Part shown: positions 27,083 through 36,612 of the stretch, piece after piece | Numbering within the stretch: position 1 is the stretch's first letter | How the letters are laid out: every line of letters begins with the position of its first letter | The notes under the pieces: generated by a model | Told to the model about the DNA's origin: nothing | The model's input: the letters and a program-made list of their open reading frames with translations, nothing else | The model's database searches: none | Source: Acidithiobacillus ferrooxidans ATCC 23270 | GTDB lineage: Bacteria > Pseudomonadota > Gammaproteobacteria > Acidithiobacillales > Acidithiobacillaceae | Direction: 5' to 3' | Assembly (NCBI RefSeq): GCF_000021485.1 | Contig: NC_011761.1 | Coordinates: 1,828,001 to 1,892,000, forward strand | DNA: 64,000 bases | Made by a program: the position numbers and the translations under genes

Positions 27083-30000
27083 ACTTATCGGCACCCTTTA
27101 TTCGTCGCCCCGTCGCCACAACAGTACTCGCAGTAGCCGTGGCCTTGCTGGGTTTATTTGCCTACTTGCAATTACCCACGGCTTTACTTCCCAACGTCAG
27201 CTTTCCGATGGTGATGGTCACCGCAGAACTCCCGGGAGCCAGCCCCAAAACCATGTCCAGCGCGGTAGCCACCCCACTGGAAAGGCAATTTGCCAGCATT
27301 CCCGGCCTCAACTCCATGAGTGCCGTCAGTCAAAACGGAGTGACCCAGATCACCCTGCAGTTCGATCTCAGCAAATCCCCGCTGGGTGCCACCCAGCAAG
27401 TTTCCAACGCCGTTTCCCAGGCTCAGCATTTTTTACCACCGGGCATGCCCGAGCCGCCTTCGGTCCGGCAAATGAATCCTTCGGCCCAGCCCGTTTTTTA
27501 TATTGGCATGTCTGCTCCCAACATGCCGCTTTATGATCTGGACAAATACGCTCAAACCAAGGTCAGCACGGCATTATCAGGTATATCCGGGGTATCTGAC
27601 GTGCAAATTTACGGGGCGCAAACCTACGCCGTGCGCATTTATGTGAATCCTTTTGCCCTTTCTGCCCGGGGCCTGAGTCTGCAGGCCGTACAAAGCGCCC
27701 TGGGTAATGCCAACGTCAACCTGCCCGGTGGCACCCTGGATGGGGGTGATCAGGCTTTCGCCACCCAGGTACACGGTCAGTTACATACCGCAGAAGCCTA
27801 CAACCATCTGGTTCTGGCCTATGAGGGCGGACAGGCGGTTCCCCTCAGTGCGGTTGGCAAGGCCGTCAACAGTACCCAGGATAACCAACAGGAAACCTGG
27901 ATCAACAAAACTCCCGGTATTGTTCTCGCTGTAACACGACAGCCAGGCAGCAATACCGTCGCCATTTCCAACAAAATCCGCGCCATGTTGCCGCAATTGC
28001 AGGCTGCCATGCCCGGCGGGGTGCATCTGACCAATGTTTTCGATTTGGCCGATTACATTCGCGCGGCGGTACACGAAGTACTGATGACCCTCATCCTCGC
28101 CAGCATTCTGGTAGCAGGCGTCATGTGGCTGTTTCTGCGCCGCCCCTCGGCCACCCTCATCGGCGCAGTCGCCATACCCCTTTCCTTGCTGGGTACCTTT
28201 CTGGTCATGATGCTGCTCGGCTTCAGTATCAATACCCTGACCTTGCTGGCGCTGACTCTTTCGGTGGGCTTTGTGGTGGATGATGCCGTGGTGATGCTGG
28301 AAAACATCAACCGACACATCGACCGGGGAGAAACCGGCATGACTGCCGCCCTCAATGGCAGCCGGGAAATCAGTTTTACGGTCCTGTCCATGACCTTGTC
28401 CCTGTCCATCATTTTTCTTCCTCTGATTTTTCTGGGTGGCTTTGTCGGCCATTTGTTCTCGGACTTTGGGGTCAGTATTGCCGTGGTCATCCTGATTTCC
28501 GGGATGGTCGCCCTGAGCGTCACGCCCATGCTTTGCAGTCGTTATCTCAAACCCAATCACGCCCATACCCCGACCGACCTGCACGATACCGGTCACTTGC
28601 CTGAAGACGGGATTTTTCAGCGATTTTTCAAGGGCAGTCGCGATTTTTATATTCGCACCCTGAAAGTTGCCTTGCAGCACAAATACTGGATGCTGGCCCT
28701 GGCTGGACTTTCACTGGCGGGTAGTGTCTGGCTGGTAATGATTGTTCCCAAGGCTTTTTTACCTAGCCAGAACTCGGGAATGATCAATGCCAATATTGAA
28801 TACCCTACCGGGATGACCTTTGCAGAAGTCAGCCATGAGCAGTCAGAAATCGCCCGGGTGGTGAAATCCAATCCACGTATTCAATCGGTGGTGTCTTCTG
28901 CTGGACAAGGGCCCGGCGGTTTCGGTAGCAGCACTTCGGGACACATGTTTATTCACATTCGCAATGGGTACGCGCCAGAAACGGAAGAAATCATCGAGGA
29001 TCTCAACCGTGCCACACAGGGCTTCCACAATGCCCAGGTTGTATTCCAAGGACCACAGAGCGCCCACTCAGGTACCGCGAGTGATAATGGCAGCTACGTT
29101 TATGAACTCATTGGCAACAACTGGACCGACCTCAACGCCGCCACCCTGAGAATGACCGCAGCGCTACGCCGTTTGCCGCAACTCAGCTCCGTCAGCAACA
29201 GCCTGCAAAACAATAACCCCCAGGTGGCCATCAAAATCAACCGGCCCTGGGCCACGGCCCTCGGCGTTACTCCGGCCGCCATTGAAAACACCCTCGGTCT
29301 CGCCTTCGGTGGCCATGAGGTAGGAACGATTTATGGTGCCAATGACCAATATGAAGTCATTATGGAACTCGAACCCCGCTATCAACACAACATCAATGCC
29401 CTCTCGACCCTCAGCGTAGCAGGGGCTGGGGGCACGCTGGTACCGCTCTCGGCGGTGGCAGAATTTCATTACGATGCCGCTCCCCTCACCCTGATGCAAC
29501 ACAACGGTCAGCCCTCAACCACGATCTCCTTCAATCTCGCGCCGGGGGCCAACCTCGGCCGCGCCATTTCCGCACTGCAGAGTAAAGCCAAGGACATATT
29601 GCCCGCCGGGATCGCCGGCCATCTGGGCGGCACTGCGGCGCAATTCCAGTCCGCTTTCAAATCGTTGCCATTTTTGTTGTTGGCCACCGTACTGCTCATT
29701 TATGTAGTGCTGGCCATTCTCTACGAGCATTTTCTGCATCCTCTGACCATTCTGACCGCCTTGCCCCTGGCGGCTTTCGGAGCCTTGCTGTCATTGGTTA
29801 TTTTTAACGAGCCCCTCGAGTTGTACAGCTTCATCGGCATCATCATGCTGCTCGGGCTGGTCAAGAAAAACGGCATCATTCTCGTCGATTTTGCGGTCAG
29901 TCGCCGTCGCGAAGGCGCCAGTGCCTATGAGGCCATCGTCGATGCCTGCACAATCCGCTATCGCCCCATCATGATGACCACTTTTGCCGCCATCCTTGGT

Positions 30001-30183
30001 GTACTTCCCATTGCCATCGGCTTTGGCGCCGGCGCAGATAGCCGGGTACCCTTGGGCATCGCCGTAGTCGGTGGCCTGATATTTTCCCAGTTTTTGACAC
30101 TTTACATTACACCCGCTTTTTATTTATTTTTTGATGAATTACAAGCGGCTCCCAAGTATTTCAACTGGTTATTTGGGCGTTAA
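27079..30183 (+). CDS. RND multidrug efflux transporter (HAE-1 type)
   Basis: 1034 residues with the two-fold 6+6 transmembrane plan and two large periplasmic loops. The proton-relay aspartates lie in TM4 within LSVGFVVDDAVVMLENINRH. The N-terminus FIRRPVATTVLAVAVALLG is typical of HAE-1 pumps. The C-terminal half has GLVKKNGIILVDFAVSRR and RYRPIMMTTFAAILGVLPIA. It is closest in character to MdtB/MdtC and similar Asp-Asp pumps that expel amphiphilic drugs. It forms a tripartite exporter with the two preceding genes. No regulator gene is adjacent. Whether it protects against the TOMM product is unknown. Confidence 0.94.
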   Translation: MNLSAPFIRRPVATTVLAVAVALLGLFAYLQLPTALLPNVSFPMVMVTAELPGASPKTMSSAVATPLERQFASIPGLNSMSAVSQNGVTQITLQFDLSKSPLGATQQVSNAVSQAQHFLPPGMPEPPSVRQMNPSAQPVFYIGMSAPNMPLYDLDKYAQTKVSTALSGISGVSDVQIYGAQTYAVRIYVNPFALSARGLSLQAVQSALGNANVNLPGGTLDGGDQAFATQVHGQLHTAEAYNHLVLAYEGGQAVPLSAVGKAVNSTQDNQQETWINKTPGIVLAVTRQPGSNTVAISNKIRAMLPQLQAAMPGGVHLTNVFDLADYIRAAVHEVLMTLILASILVAGVMWLFLRRPSATLIGAVAIPLSLLGTFLVMMLLGFSINTLTLLALTLSVGFVVDDAVVMLENINRHIDRGETGMTAALNGSREISFTVLSMTLSLSIIFLPLIFLGGFVGHLFSDFGVSIAVVILISGMVALSVTPMLCSRYLKPNHAHTPTDLHDTGHLPEDGIFQRFFKGSRDFYIRTLKVALQHKYWMLALAGLSLAGSVWLVMIVPKAFLPSQNSGMINANIEYPTGMTFAEVSHEQSEIARVVKSNPRIQSVVSSAGQGPGGFGSSTSGHMFIHIRNGYAPETEEIIEDLNRATQGFHNAQVVFQGPQSAHSGTASDNGSYVYELIGNNWTDLNAATLRMTAALRRLPQLSSVSNSLQNNNPQVAIKINRPWATALGVTPAAIENTLGLAFGGHEVGTIYGANDQYEVIMELEPRYQHNINALSTLSVAGAGGTLVPLSAVAEFHYDAAPLTLMQHNGQPSTTISFNLAPGANLGRAISALQSKAKDILPAGIAGHLGGTAAQFQSAFKSLPFLLLATVLLIYVVLAILYEHFLHPLTILTALPLAAFGALLSLVIFNEPLELYSFIGIIMLLGLVKKNGIILVDFAVSRRREGASAYEAIVDACTIRYRPIMMTTFAAILGVLPIAIGFGAGADSRVPLGIAVVGGLIFSQFLTLYITPAFYLFFDELQAAPKYFNWLFGR

Positions 30184-30208
30184 ATAAGTTGACGACAGGA
30201 GGGGATTG

Positions 30209-30928
30209 ATGTTTCCTTTAATGGTAGATAGATTGAGTTTTAAATACAATGAAAGGGATCCATGGGTATTGAACGACTTGTCTTTTTCCCTGTCATTTGA
30301 TTCCGGAATTACAGGACTTATAGGACAAAATGGATCTGGGAAAAGTACATTAATTAACTGTTTATCCGGTGTCCTTCATTCTCGTGTTGGCAGCATTACC
30401 TATTTTGGCAAGTCGGCAGGGACTATAATGGCCAAACGACAAATCGGAGTCAGCTTTCAGAATATCGAATTTCCAGCAAATCTAAAAGTTCGAGAAATCA
30501 TTGGAGCAATCTTTACCATTCGAGGATTGCAAGTAAGCTCCCTGGATATCGCCCGGTGGGCGGACGACTTTCTGCTCAGCGATGTTCTGAAAAAGAATGC
30601 TCGGAATCTGAGTGGTGGACGCCAAAAAATGCTAGCCAATTTGCTTGCTTTGGCTTGGGAACCAGCGATATTACTGTTGGACGAGCCTAGTGCCGGATTA
30701 GACTTCGATGCGCGGGAATGTGTTTGGCGACATTTGCAAGCGGCACGCCAACGACGTGCAATAGTATTAATAGCATCACATACCTATGAAGAACTTACAT
30801 GTCTCTGCGATGGGATTATCCTGCTGGATAAGGGGCACATTGCTGCTCAAGAACAGTTGAATGGTGTCGATAACTCCGTCATTTTGCAAGAATTCAAAAC
30901 AACCTTGAAGCGAGGTATTTATGTTTAA
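30209..30928 (+). CDS. ABC transporter ATPase (candidate TOMM exporter)
   Basis: 239 residues from the ATG at 30209, six bases after AGGAGG. Walker A is GQNGSGKST, the signature is LSGGRQKM, Walker B is AILLLDEPSAGLD, and the switch His is in LIASHTYEE. It is a single nucleotide-binding domain of the ABC-2 drug/peptide export class. It overlaps the first permease by 8 bp. The three-gene set (one ATPase, two distinct permeases) mirrors the SagG-SagH-SagI exporter of streptolysin S. Composition is more AT-rich than the preceding RND genes, which supports common origin with the TOMM locus; this is inference. Confidence 0.87.
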   Translation: MFPLMVDRLSFKYNERDPWVLNDLSFSLSFDSGITGLIGQNGSGKSTLINCLSGVLHSRVGSITYFGKSAGTIMAKRQIGVSFQNIEFPANLKVREIIGAIFTIRGLQVSSLDIARWADDFLLSDVLKKNARNLSGGRQKMLANLLALAWEPAILLLDEPSAGLDFDARECVWRHLQAARQRRAIVLIASHTYEELTCLCDGIILLDKGHIAAQEQLNGVDNSVILQEFKTTLKRGIYV

Positions 30929-31646
30929 AAGAAATCTGGCATTACTAGCTATTATTATCTTACCTAGATGGAGACGTAGGCAATATTTTATTTATGTTTT
31001 TATTATCCCTCTTATAGTTTTTCTTGTTTCTATGTTCGAAAGGCATGTGTCACCTAATGGAGTACTCTACATCAGTTTGCTCATGGCATTAATAGGTGTT
31101 ATTGTTGGCGCTCTGTTTAATGGTATACGGGTTTTTGGCCTTGTTCCAGATTATCACGGGCTATTACAGACGCTCCCAATTTCACAATTGCGTATATTTT
31201 TTACGCGGTTAATTACAGTGCTTATCGATGTCCAGTTATCCATAATAATTATTTTATTTGCTGCATTTGTTGGATGGCACATAGCACTCAACTTGCCTCT
31301 ATTGTGGCTTTATGAATCATTAGTCTTGAGCATGGCCATCATCATGATTGCCGTTGGCGTTATAATTGCTCGACTGGCAGGTACTTCATCGGCAGCGATG
31401 GCTTGGGCACGAATTGTCCTGTTTTCTATTTTTTTTCTTGGGGGTGGGGGCTATGTTTTCTCTTCAGCGTTTCCTCCCTTCATCGCCACGCTACAACGCT
31501 ATTTGCCAACGGGAATCATGCATGCAGAGATTGCCAGCATAGTCCATGGTAGCGGAATTGAAGCGATTGACATAGTCATGATGGGGTTATGGCAAGTCGT
31601 CCTTGTCGGTACTGCTTTATTGCTTCCTACAAAATGTAGGATCTAA
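30921..31646 (+). CDS. ABC-2 type permease, first subunit
   Basis: 241 residues, with about six hydrophobic segments starting near residue 22 (FIYVFIIPLIVFLVSMF) and ending near 235. A basic N-terminus LPRWRRRQ precedes the first helix. The family is too diverged for a specific name. The gene overlaps the ATPase gene by 8 bp and is followed 42 bp later by the second permease. Together they should form a heterodimeric membrane channel driven by the ATPase. Substrate is not shown by sequence. Confidence 0.75.
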   Translation: MFKRNLALLAIIILPRWRRRQYFIYVFIIPLIVFLVSMFERHVSPNGVLYISLLMALIGVIVGALFNGIRVFGLVPDYHGLLQTLPISQLRIFFTRLITVLIDVQLSIIIILFAAFVGWHIALNLPLLWLYESLVLSMAIIMIAVGVIIARLAGTSSAAMAWARIVLFSIFFLGGGGYVFSSAFPPFIATLQRYLPTGIMHAEIASIVHGSGIEAIDIVMMGLWQVVLVGTALLLPTKCRI

Positions 31647-31688
31647 CGTGTATTCTTCCTTTTCTATTTCTTATAGAGTCTTTCTATA

Positions 31689-32405
31689 ATGCTACCTTTT
31701 ATTTCATTACTGATTTTGGAAATACTCGGTACCCTGCGATCCAAATCAATGCTCCTCCCGATACTACTTTATCCTAGTATACTGTATTTCTCTTTACAAA
31801 GCGCTAATGTAGTGGCAATAAAAGATGAAGGCTATCTGTTTGCGGCGATACTGGGTTTGACTGTCGCCTCTGGTTGCTTTATGACTAGTTTCAGTGACCA
31901 GCAAAATGGGGGTTGGAATCGATATTTGTATAGCTTGCCCTGCCACCCTATAACTATTATTTTGGCCGAGCGTAGCGCGCAATGGCTGTTAACTGAATTG
32001 TCTATTATTATACTTGTTGTCTCGGCCTACATCGGCTTCTCTCCAATTTTAAATCTGATGACATTAGTGCTGCTCAATGTTGTGTTGCTTATAGCCTCCT
32101 CCCCTTTTTTCTTTCTAGCTGTTGTTCTGCGCGCACGATTTGGTGCGGGGGCTTTCCGCGTGATTGCACGTATTCTTCCTATGCTGTTTCTGCTAAATCT
32201 TGTGCTGGCGCATGTTAAAGGCGGCAGTTCCCTCCCGAGCGAGATAACCCGCTGGTCACCATTCAATAGCATCTTGCAACTAGGGTGGAGTGTGGTTGGT
32301 GGCTTTCCACCATCGGCGCAGAGCATATTTCCTTTGTTGTATCTATGGTTTTTGGTCGCTCTTTTGTCGGGGGAGGGAGTTTGGCGGCACACTAAGGCTA
32401 ATTGA
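31689..32405 (+). CDS. ABC-2 type permease, second subunit
   Basis: 238 residues with about six membrane helices: FISLLILEILGTL at the start, GYLFAAILGLTVASGC, LSIIILVVSAYIGF, LVLLNVVLLIASSPFFFLAV, RILPMLFLLNLVLAHV, and a final IFPLLYLWFLVALLSG. The Shine-Dalgarno is weak. It completes the ATPase-permease-permease set. It is not a duplicate of the first permease at sequence level, so a heterodimeric exporter is expected. The run of plus-strand genes ends here, about 160 bp before the minus-strand tRNA-Ser. Confidence 0.75.
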   Translation: MLPFISLLILEILGTLRSKSMLLPILLYPSILYFSLQSANVVAIKDEGYLFAAILGLTVASGCFMTSFSDQQNGGWNRYLYSLPCHPITIILAERSAQWLLTELSIIILVVSAYIGFSPILNLMTLVLLNVVLLIASSPFFFLAVVLRARFGAGAFRVIARILPMLFLLNLVLAHVKGGSSLPSEITRWSPFNSILQLGWSVVGGFPPSAQSIFPLLYLWFLVALLSGEGVWRHTKAN

Positions 32406-32562
32406 CTGATAGTTCCTAGGTATGGACGGTTATCACCACAACCTAAGTTCCCCCCAATTATGACAATCTCGTCATTTCAAGTGGGTAGTCTGAGATCCAG
32501 CTTACCAGCATTAACGTTTTTATAAAATTACTGTTTAATATCATTATGTTACTTCGTTTATA

Positions 32563-32872
32563 TGGCGGAGGCGGTGAGATTCGAACTCACGAGGGGCGTT
32601 AACCCCTGCCGGTTTTCCTTACCCACCATGGCTTTCGCCACAGGACCATGAGGGCCCTTTTGGAGTCTGGATCATGCCTTCACCCTGGCCATGAGGCTGT
32701 AGGTGGGAACCGTCTGATCTCTACACCTTCCGGAACCTTTCCGGCTTGGCTCGGCGTTACCTCGGACAAACCAGGGGATTCGCCGAATTTGATTCCTGTC
32801 ACCCTGCCCGTTTCCCGGCAGGGGCTCGATTGGGGACAAGACCGGTGCAATCAACCGCTCTGCCACACCTCC
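32563..32872 (-). tRNA. tRNA-Ser(UGA), interrupted in the anticodon by a group I intron
   Basis: Exon 1 is 32872-32838 (35 nt, ends CCGGTCTT) and exon 2 is 32617-32563 (55 nt, begins GAAAACCGG and ends with an encoded CCA). The joined 90-nt RNA has the acceptor stem GGAGGTG/CGCCTCC (one G-T pair). The anticodon stem is CCGGT/ACCGG with loop CTTGAAA (anticodon TGA). A long serine-type variable arm AGGGG/CCCCT and a T arm GTGAG-TTCGAAT-CTCAC complete it. A weak promoter may lie upstream: TTCCCA, 17 bp, TACACT, ending near 32878. The splice point follows the rule of U before and G at the end of the intron. Confidence 0.9.
32618..32837 (-). ncRNA. Group I (IC3-like) self-splicing intron, 220 nt
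   Basis: On the minus strand the intron carries blocks nearly identical to the Azoarcus tRNA-Ile ribozyme: TCAAATTCGGCGAA (32792-32779), AACGCCGAGCCAAGC, GGTGTAGAGATCAGACGG (the P7/guanosine-site region, 32727-32710), GGTGAAGGCATGATCC (32684-32669) and a P9-type hairpin GTGGC-GAAA-GCCA with a GNRA tetraloop. P2 is CCCTGCC/GGGCAGG. The internal guide GAG (32827-32825) pairs with exon-1 CUU, ending in the required U-G wobble, as GUG pairs with CAU in Azoarcus. The last nucleotide is G. No homing endonuclease gene is inside. Confidence 0.9.
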
Positions 32873-33068
32873 GTGGCCCGCTAGTGTAGCGAAAGCGCCG
32901 CCTCATGGGAATGGACGCCACGCCAATCCACATTAAAATATTATATGCTTATTTTCTGGTTATTTATCGTGCAATTAAAAATACCTTGGTGTCAACCATA
33001 AGGTTCCGGGACTATACTGCCCTCACGCTCGCTATGGAGCGCAAACAGCGAATATGGAGGAGGGGTCG

Positions 33069-33629
33069 ATGTTCAGAAAAATGACAATGGCGGCCATTTT
33101 AGGGCTTAGCCTGGCGGGGCCAACGATGGCTATGGCGGCGGAGGCCCCCTCTGGGGCTACGGGAAGTACAGCCGGAGCGCCGGTTGCGCCCCCAGCTTTC
33201 ATGTCCCCGGCCTGGGCGCAGGATCTATGCACCGCGTGGAACAACAGCCCGACATTGACCGAAAAACTGGCCGGTTCCTGGGTCAAAAACAACGGCGGTA
33301 AAGGCTACAAAGTGATGGAAGTCTCCGACTCCGACATGAAAACCACCCCACCCGTGCAACTAGAAATCGCCCTCAAAGGGGGCAAAGCGGTATGCAGCTA
33401 TGGCGGCGCCATCAAAGTCAGTAAGCTTAATTATAATTATGACTATAAAATGTGGGCGACCACCCATGATTGGCATCACATGGGGTCCCCGCTGACCGCC
33501 ATGATGTTCGGGCGCCTGAACTTTAAGGGGCCGAAGATGGAGGCCATGGAAAAACATGGGTCCCTTCGCTGCTTTCCTGAAACTCGTCAAGGACGTGCCC
33601 GCAACGGTTCCCGCTTCCTGAGCAGTTGA
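33069..33629 (+). CDS. Exported SCP2-like sterol/lipid-binding protein, apparent C-terminal frameshift
   Basis: 186 residues as read from the ATG at 33069 (GGAGGAGGGG just upstream). A signal peptide ends near AMAAEA. The middle is SCP2-like: FMSPAWAQDLCTAWNNSPTL, VQLEIALKGGKAVCSYGG, MWATTHDWHHMGSPLTAMMFGRLNFKG. After MEAMEK the frame gives an unlikely basic tail ending at 33629. Dropping one A from the run at 33550-33554 gives GPFAAFLKLVKDVPATVPAS with a stop at 33619-33621, the usual SCP2 ending. This is an indel, a sequencing error or slippage. A lipid-carrier role beside the hopanoid operon is inference. Confidence 0.7.
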   Translation: MFRKMTMAAILGLSLAGPTMAMAAEAPSGATGSTAGAPVAPPAFMSPAWAQDLCTAWNNSPTLTEKLAGSWVKNNGGKGYKVMEVSDSDMKTTPPVQLEIALKGGKAVCSYGGAIKVSKLNYNYDYKMWATTHDWHHMGSPLTAMMFGRLNFKGPKMEAMEKHGSLRCFPETRQGRARNGSRFLSS

Positions 33630-33642
33630 CCAGGGCACAACA

Positions 33643-33676
33643 CGAAGGGGCATCCGGCATTCCTGGTGCCCCTTCG
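33643..33676. terminator. Perfect 10-bp hairpin between convergent genes
   Basis: CGAAGGGGCA (33643-33652) and TGCCCCTTCG (33667-33676) form a perfect 10-bp stem with a 14-base loop. It lies between the stops of the SCP2-like gene and gatB. No T-tract follows on either strand, so it may act as a two-sided transcript-end hairpin with Rho or as an mRNA stabiliser. Confidence 0.5.
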
Positions 33677-33697
33677 GCACGGGTGGAACTCCGCCCG

Positions 33698-35134
33698 CTA
33701 ACCTTTCTGCAAACGCTCCAGCAAAATAGCGTTTACCTGATCAGGATTGGCTTTTCCCTGACTAGCCTTCATCACCTGACCCACGAAGAAGCCCAGTAGC
33801 TTGTCCTTCCCGGCGCGAAAGTCAGCCGCCTGCTGCGGATTGGCCGTGACAATGGCGTCCACCATTGCGGCAATAGCCGCCACATCGGTGATCTGCCGCA
33901 AACCGCGATCCTCAATGATGGCGTCCACCTCGCCACCGCGATAGAAAATCTCTTCAAAGATTTCTTTGGCGATCTTGCCAGAGATCGTCTGGTCCTCGAT
34001 ACGTTGAACCAGCAGACGCAATTTTTCTGCAGAAACCGGGCAGTCCTCAATCTCAATACTCGCCTTGTTGAGGGCCCCGAGCAGGTCGCCCATGACCCAG
34101 TTCGCCGCCAGTTTACCATCCACATCGACGGCTACCTGCTCGTAGTAATCCGCCAGGGTACGGCCGGCGGTGAGCACGCCGGCGTCATAGACCGGAAGGG
34201 CATACTGCCTCATAAACCGGATACGCCTGGCATCGGGCAACTCCGGGAGGGTCTCCCGCACCCGCTCGATACGCGACTCGTCCAGCACCAATGGCAGCAG
34301 GTCAGGGTCAGGAAAATAACGGTAGTCGTTGGCCTCTTCTTTACCGCGCATGGAGCGGGTTTCGTCGCGGTTGGCGTCATAGAGACGTGTTTCCTGCACA
34401 ATCTGCCCGCCGCTCTCCAGGATATCGCGCTGGCGACCGATCTCATATTCGATCGCCTTTTCCAGAAACCGAAAAGAGTTGAGATTCTTGATCTCGGCAC
34501 GGGTTCCATAGGGGGCGCCCGGCCGCCGCAGGGAGACGTTGGCATCACAACGAAAGGAACCTTCCTGCATATTGCCGTCACAAATATCCAGATAACGCAC
34601 CAGGGTATGCAGTTTTTTGAGATAGGCCACAGCCTCCGCCGACGAGCGCATATCCGGCTCCGACACGATTTCCAGCAGCGGCGTGCCCGCACGGTTCAGG
34701 TCGATACCGGACTGCCCGATAAAGGCTTCGTGAAGTGATTTACCGGCGTCTTCTTCCAGGTGCGCGCGGGTCACACCCACCACTTTTTCCCCACCGTCAG
34801 GCAGTTGCACCGTCAGTGTCCCCTTGCCGACGACGGGCAGTTCGTACTGGCTGATCTGATAGCCCTTGGGCAAATCGGGGTAAAAGTAGTTCTTGCGGGC
34901 AAAAATACTGTGCCGATTCAGCTCCGCGCCAATCGCCAGCCCTAGAGCGATAGCCTTATCCACCGCTGCCGCATTGAGAACCGGCAGGGCACCGGGCATG
35001 GCTAGGCAGACCGGGCAGGTGTGACTGTTAGGCTCCGCCCCGAAAGCGGTCGGACAGCCGCAAAATATTTTGGTGGCGGTATTGAGCTGGGCGTGAACTT
35101 CCAAGCCGATGACGACTTCCCAGTCCATATTCAT
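33698..35134 (-). CDS. gatB: Asp/Glu-tRNA amidotransferase subunit B
   Basis: 478 residues from the ATG at 35134, which overlaps the gatA stop by 4 bp (ATGA). The N-terminus [22 protein letters not shown] is diagnostic, with the zinc cysteines in FCGCP and HTCPVC. Further family blocks are [15 protein letters not shown] and [14 protein letters not shown], with the YqeY-like tail at the C-terminus ([16 protein letters not shown]). GatB phosphorylates mischarged Glu- or Asp-tRNA and positions it for amidation with ammonia from GatA. It is the last gene of the long minus-strand run. Confidence 0.96.
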   Translation of the reverse strand: MNMDWEVVIGLEVHAQLNTATKIFCGCPTAFGAEPNSHTCPVCLAMPGALPVLNAAAVDKAIALGLAIGAELNRHSIFARKNYFYPDLPKGYQISQYELPVVGKGTLTVQLPDGGEKVVGVTRAHLEEDAGKSLHEAFIGQSGIDLNRAGTPLLEIVSEPDMRSSAEAVAYLKKLHTLVRYLDICDGNMQEGSFRCDANVSLRRPGAPYGTRAEIKNLNSFRFLEKAIEYEIGRQRDILESGGQIVQETRLYDANRDETRSMRGKEEANDYRYFPDPDLLPLVLDESRIERVRETLPELPDARRIRFMRQYALPVYDAGVLTAGRTLADYYEQVAVDVDGKLAANWVMGDLLGALNKASIEIEDCPVSAEKLRLLVQRIEDQTISGKIAKEIFEEIFYRGGEVDAIIEDRGLRQITDVAAIAAMVDAIVTANPQQAADFRAGKDKLLGFFVGQVMKASQGKANPDQVNAILLERLQKG

Positions 35135-36603
35135 GCCTCCCTCCCATGCACGGACGGATGTGCGCGGTGCCACTGGGTTTCCTGCTGATAGCGATGGGCT
35201 ACGTTAAGCAACAGATCATCGGCGAAATAATCCCCCATCAACTGCATGCCCACCGGCAACCCCGCGGCAGTGAAGCCACACGGAACGCTGAGCGCGGGGA
35301 TGCCCGCGAGATTCACCGCGATGGTATAAATATCCGCCAGATACATGGCCACCGGATCGGCATTTTTGGCACCCAGCGGAAAGGCCGGAGTCGGGGTGGT
35401 CGGCCCGACGATCACGTCCACTTCCGCAAAAGCCCGCCGGAAATCCTCGCGAATCAGGCTACGCACCTGTTGGGCCTTGCGATAATAGGCATCATAGTAA
35501 CCCGCAGAGAGCACGTAGGTCCCCACCAGAATCCGCCGCCGCACCTCCGCGCCAAAGCCCTCATAACGGCTCTGCTGATACAACTCGGTCAAATCCGCAG
35601 GATTCGCCGCTCGGTGGGTATAGCGCACACCGTCAAAACGGGCCAGGTTGCTGGAGGCTTCCGCCGGCGCCAGGACATAGTACGTGCTCACCGCATGGGG
35701 ATTATTGGGCAGCCGAATCGACTGCACTGCGGCGCCCTGGCGGGCGAGTTCCGCGATACCCGCCTGCACGGCGGCCGCCACCTCGGGGTCGAGACCTGCG
35801 CCGAAAAACTCCTCCGGGACCCCCACCCGCAAACCCTGCAAGGGTCGCTCCAGGCCGCGTAAGAAATCGCTGGCAGCGGCCGGGTGACTGGTGGAATCGC
35901 GTGGGTCATGCGCGGCCATCACGTTCAGCAACAGCGCGCAGTCCTCGGCGTTACGCGCCATGGTCCCGCCCTGATCCAGACTGGAGGCAAAAGCGATCAT
36001 TCCGTAACGGGAGACCCGGCCATACGTCGGCTTGATACCCGTGACGCCACAAAGGGCGGCGGGCTGGCGGATAGAACCTCCGGTATCGGTGCCGGTCGCC
36101 ACGGGCACCAGCCCAGCAGCCACCGCTGCGGCCGACCCCCCCGAAGAGCCACCCGGTACCATGCCGGTATGCCAGGGATTGCGCACCGGACCAAAATAAC
36201 TGGTCTCGTTGGAAGAACCCATGGCGAATTCATCCATATTCAGCTTGCCCAGCATGACCATGCCCTCTGCCGCCAAGCGCTCGACCACGGTGGCATTATA
36301 GGGCGCGACAAAGTGCTCCAGCATCCTGGACCCGCACGTGGTGCGCACCCCCGTAGTGCAGAAGATGTCCTTATGGGCCATGGGAATGCCGAGCAAGGGG
36401 CCGTCCTCACCGGCCGCACGCCGTGCATCCGCCGTCGCGGCGGCGGCAAGGGCTTTGCTCTCGGTAACCGTGACGAAGGCGTTCAATGCCGGATTGAGCG
36501 CGGAGATCCGTTTCAGCAGCACCGTGGTCAATTCCACGGAAGAAAAATCCCGATTGCGCAAGCCCTGGCGGAGTTCCCGCAGGGAGAATTCATGGAGTTC
36601 CAA
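35131..36603 (-). CDS. gatA: Asp/Glu-tRNA amidotransferase subunit A
   Basis: 490 residues, an amidase-signature enzyme. The Ser-cisSer-Lys triad is visible: Lys in [14 protein letters not shown], cis-Ser in [15 protein letters not shown], and nucleophile Ser in [13 protein letters not shown]. It hydrolyses glutamine to supply ammonia to GatB. The gene begins 9 bp after the gatC stop and overlaps gatB by 4 bp. Length is standard. Together with tRNA-Glu in this window, it fits an organism that makes Gln-tRNA and/or Asn-tRNA by transamidation. Confidence 0.97.
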   Translation of the reverse strand: MELHEFSLRELRQGLRNRDFSSVELTTVLLKRISALNPALNAFVTVTESKALAAAATADARRAAGEDGPLLGIPMAHKDIFCTTGVRTTCGSRMLEHFVAPYNATVVERLAAEGMVMLGKLNMDEFAMGSSNETSYFGPVRNPWHTGMVPGGSSGGSAAAVAAGLVPVATGTDTGGSIRQPAALCGVTGIKPTYGRVSRYGMIAFASSLDQGGTMARNAEDCALLLNVMAAHDPRDSTSHPAAASDFLRGLERPLQGLRVGVPEEFFGAGLDPEVAAAVQAGIAELARQGAAVQSIRLPNNPHAVSTYYVLAPAEASSNLARFDGVRYTHRAANPADLTELYQQSRYEGFGAEVRRRILVGTYVLSAGYYDAYYRKAQQVRSLIREDFRRAFAEVDVIVGPTTPTPAFPLGAKNADPVAMYLADIYTIAVNLAGIPALSVPCGFTAAGLPVGMQLMGDYFADDLLLNVAHRYQQETQWHRAHPSVHGREA

Positions 36604-36612
36604 AGGTGGCTC

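Noticed and set aside
32648-32884. Short ORFs across the tRNA-Ser region
   Set aside because: The sequence is explained by tRNA exons and a group I intron.
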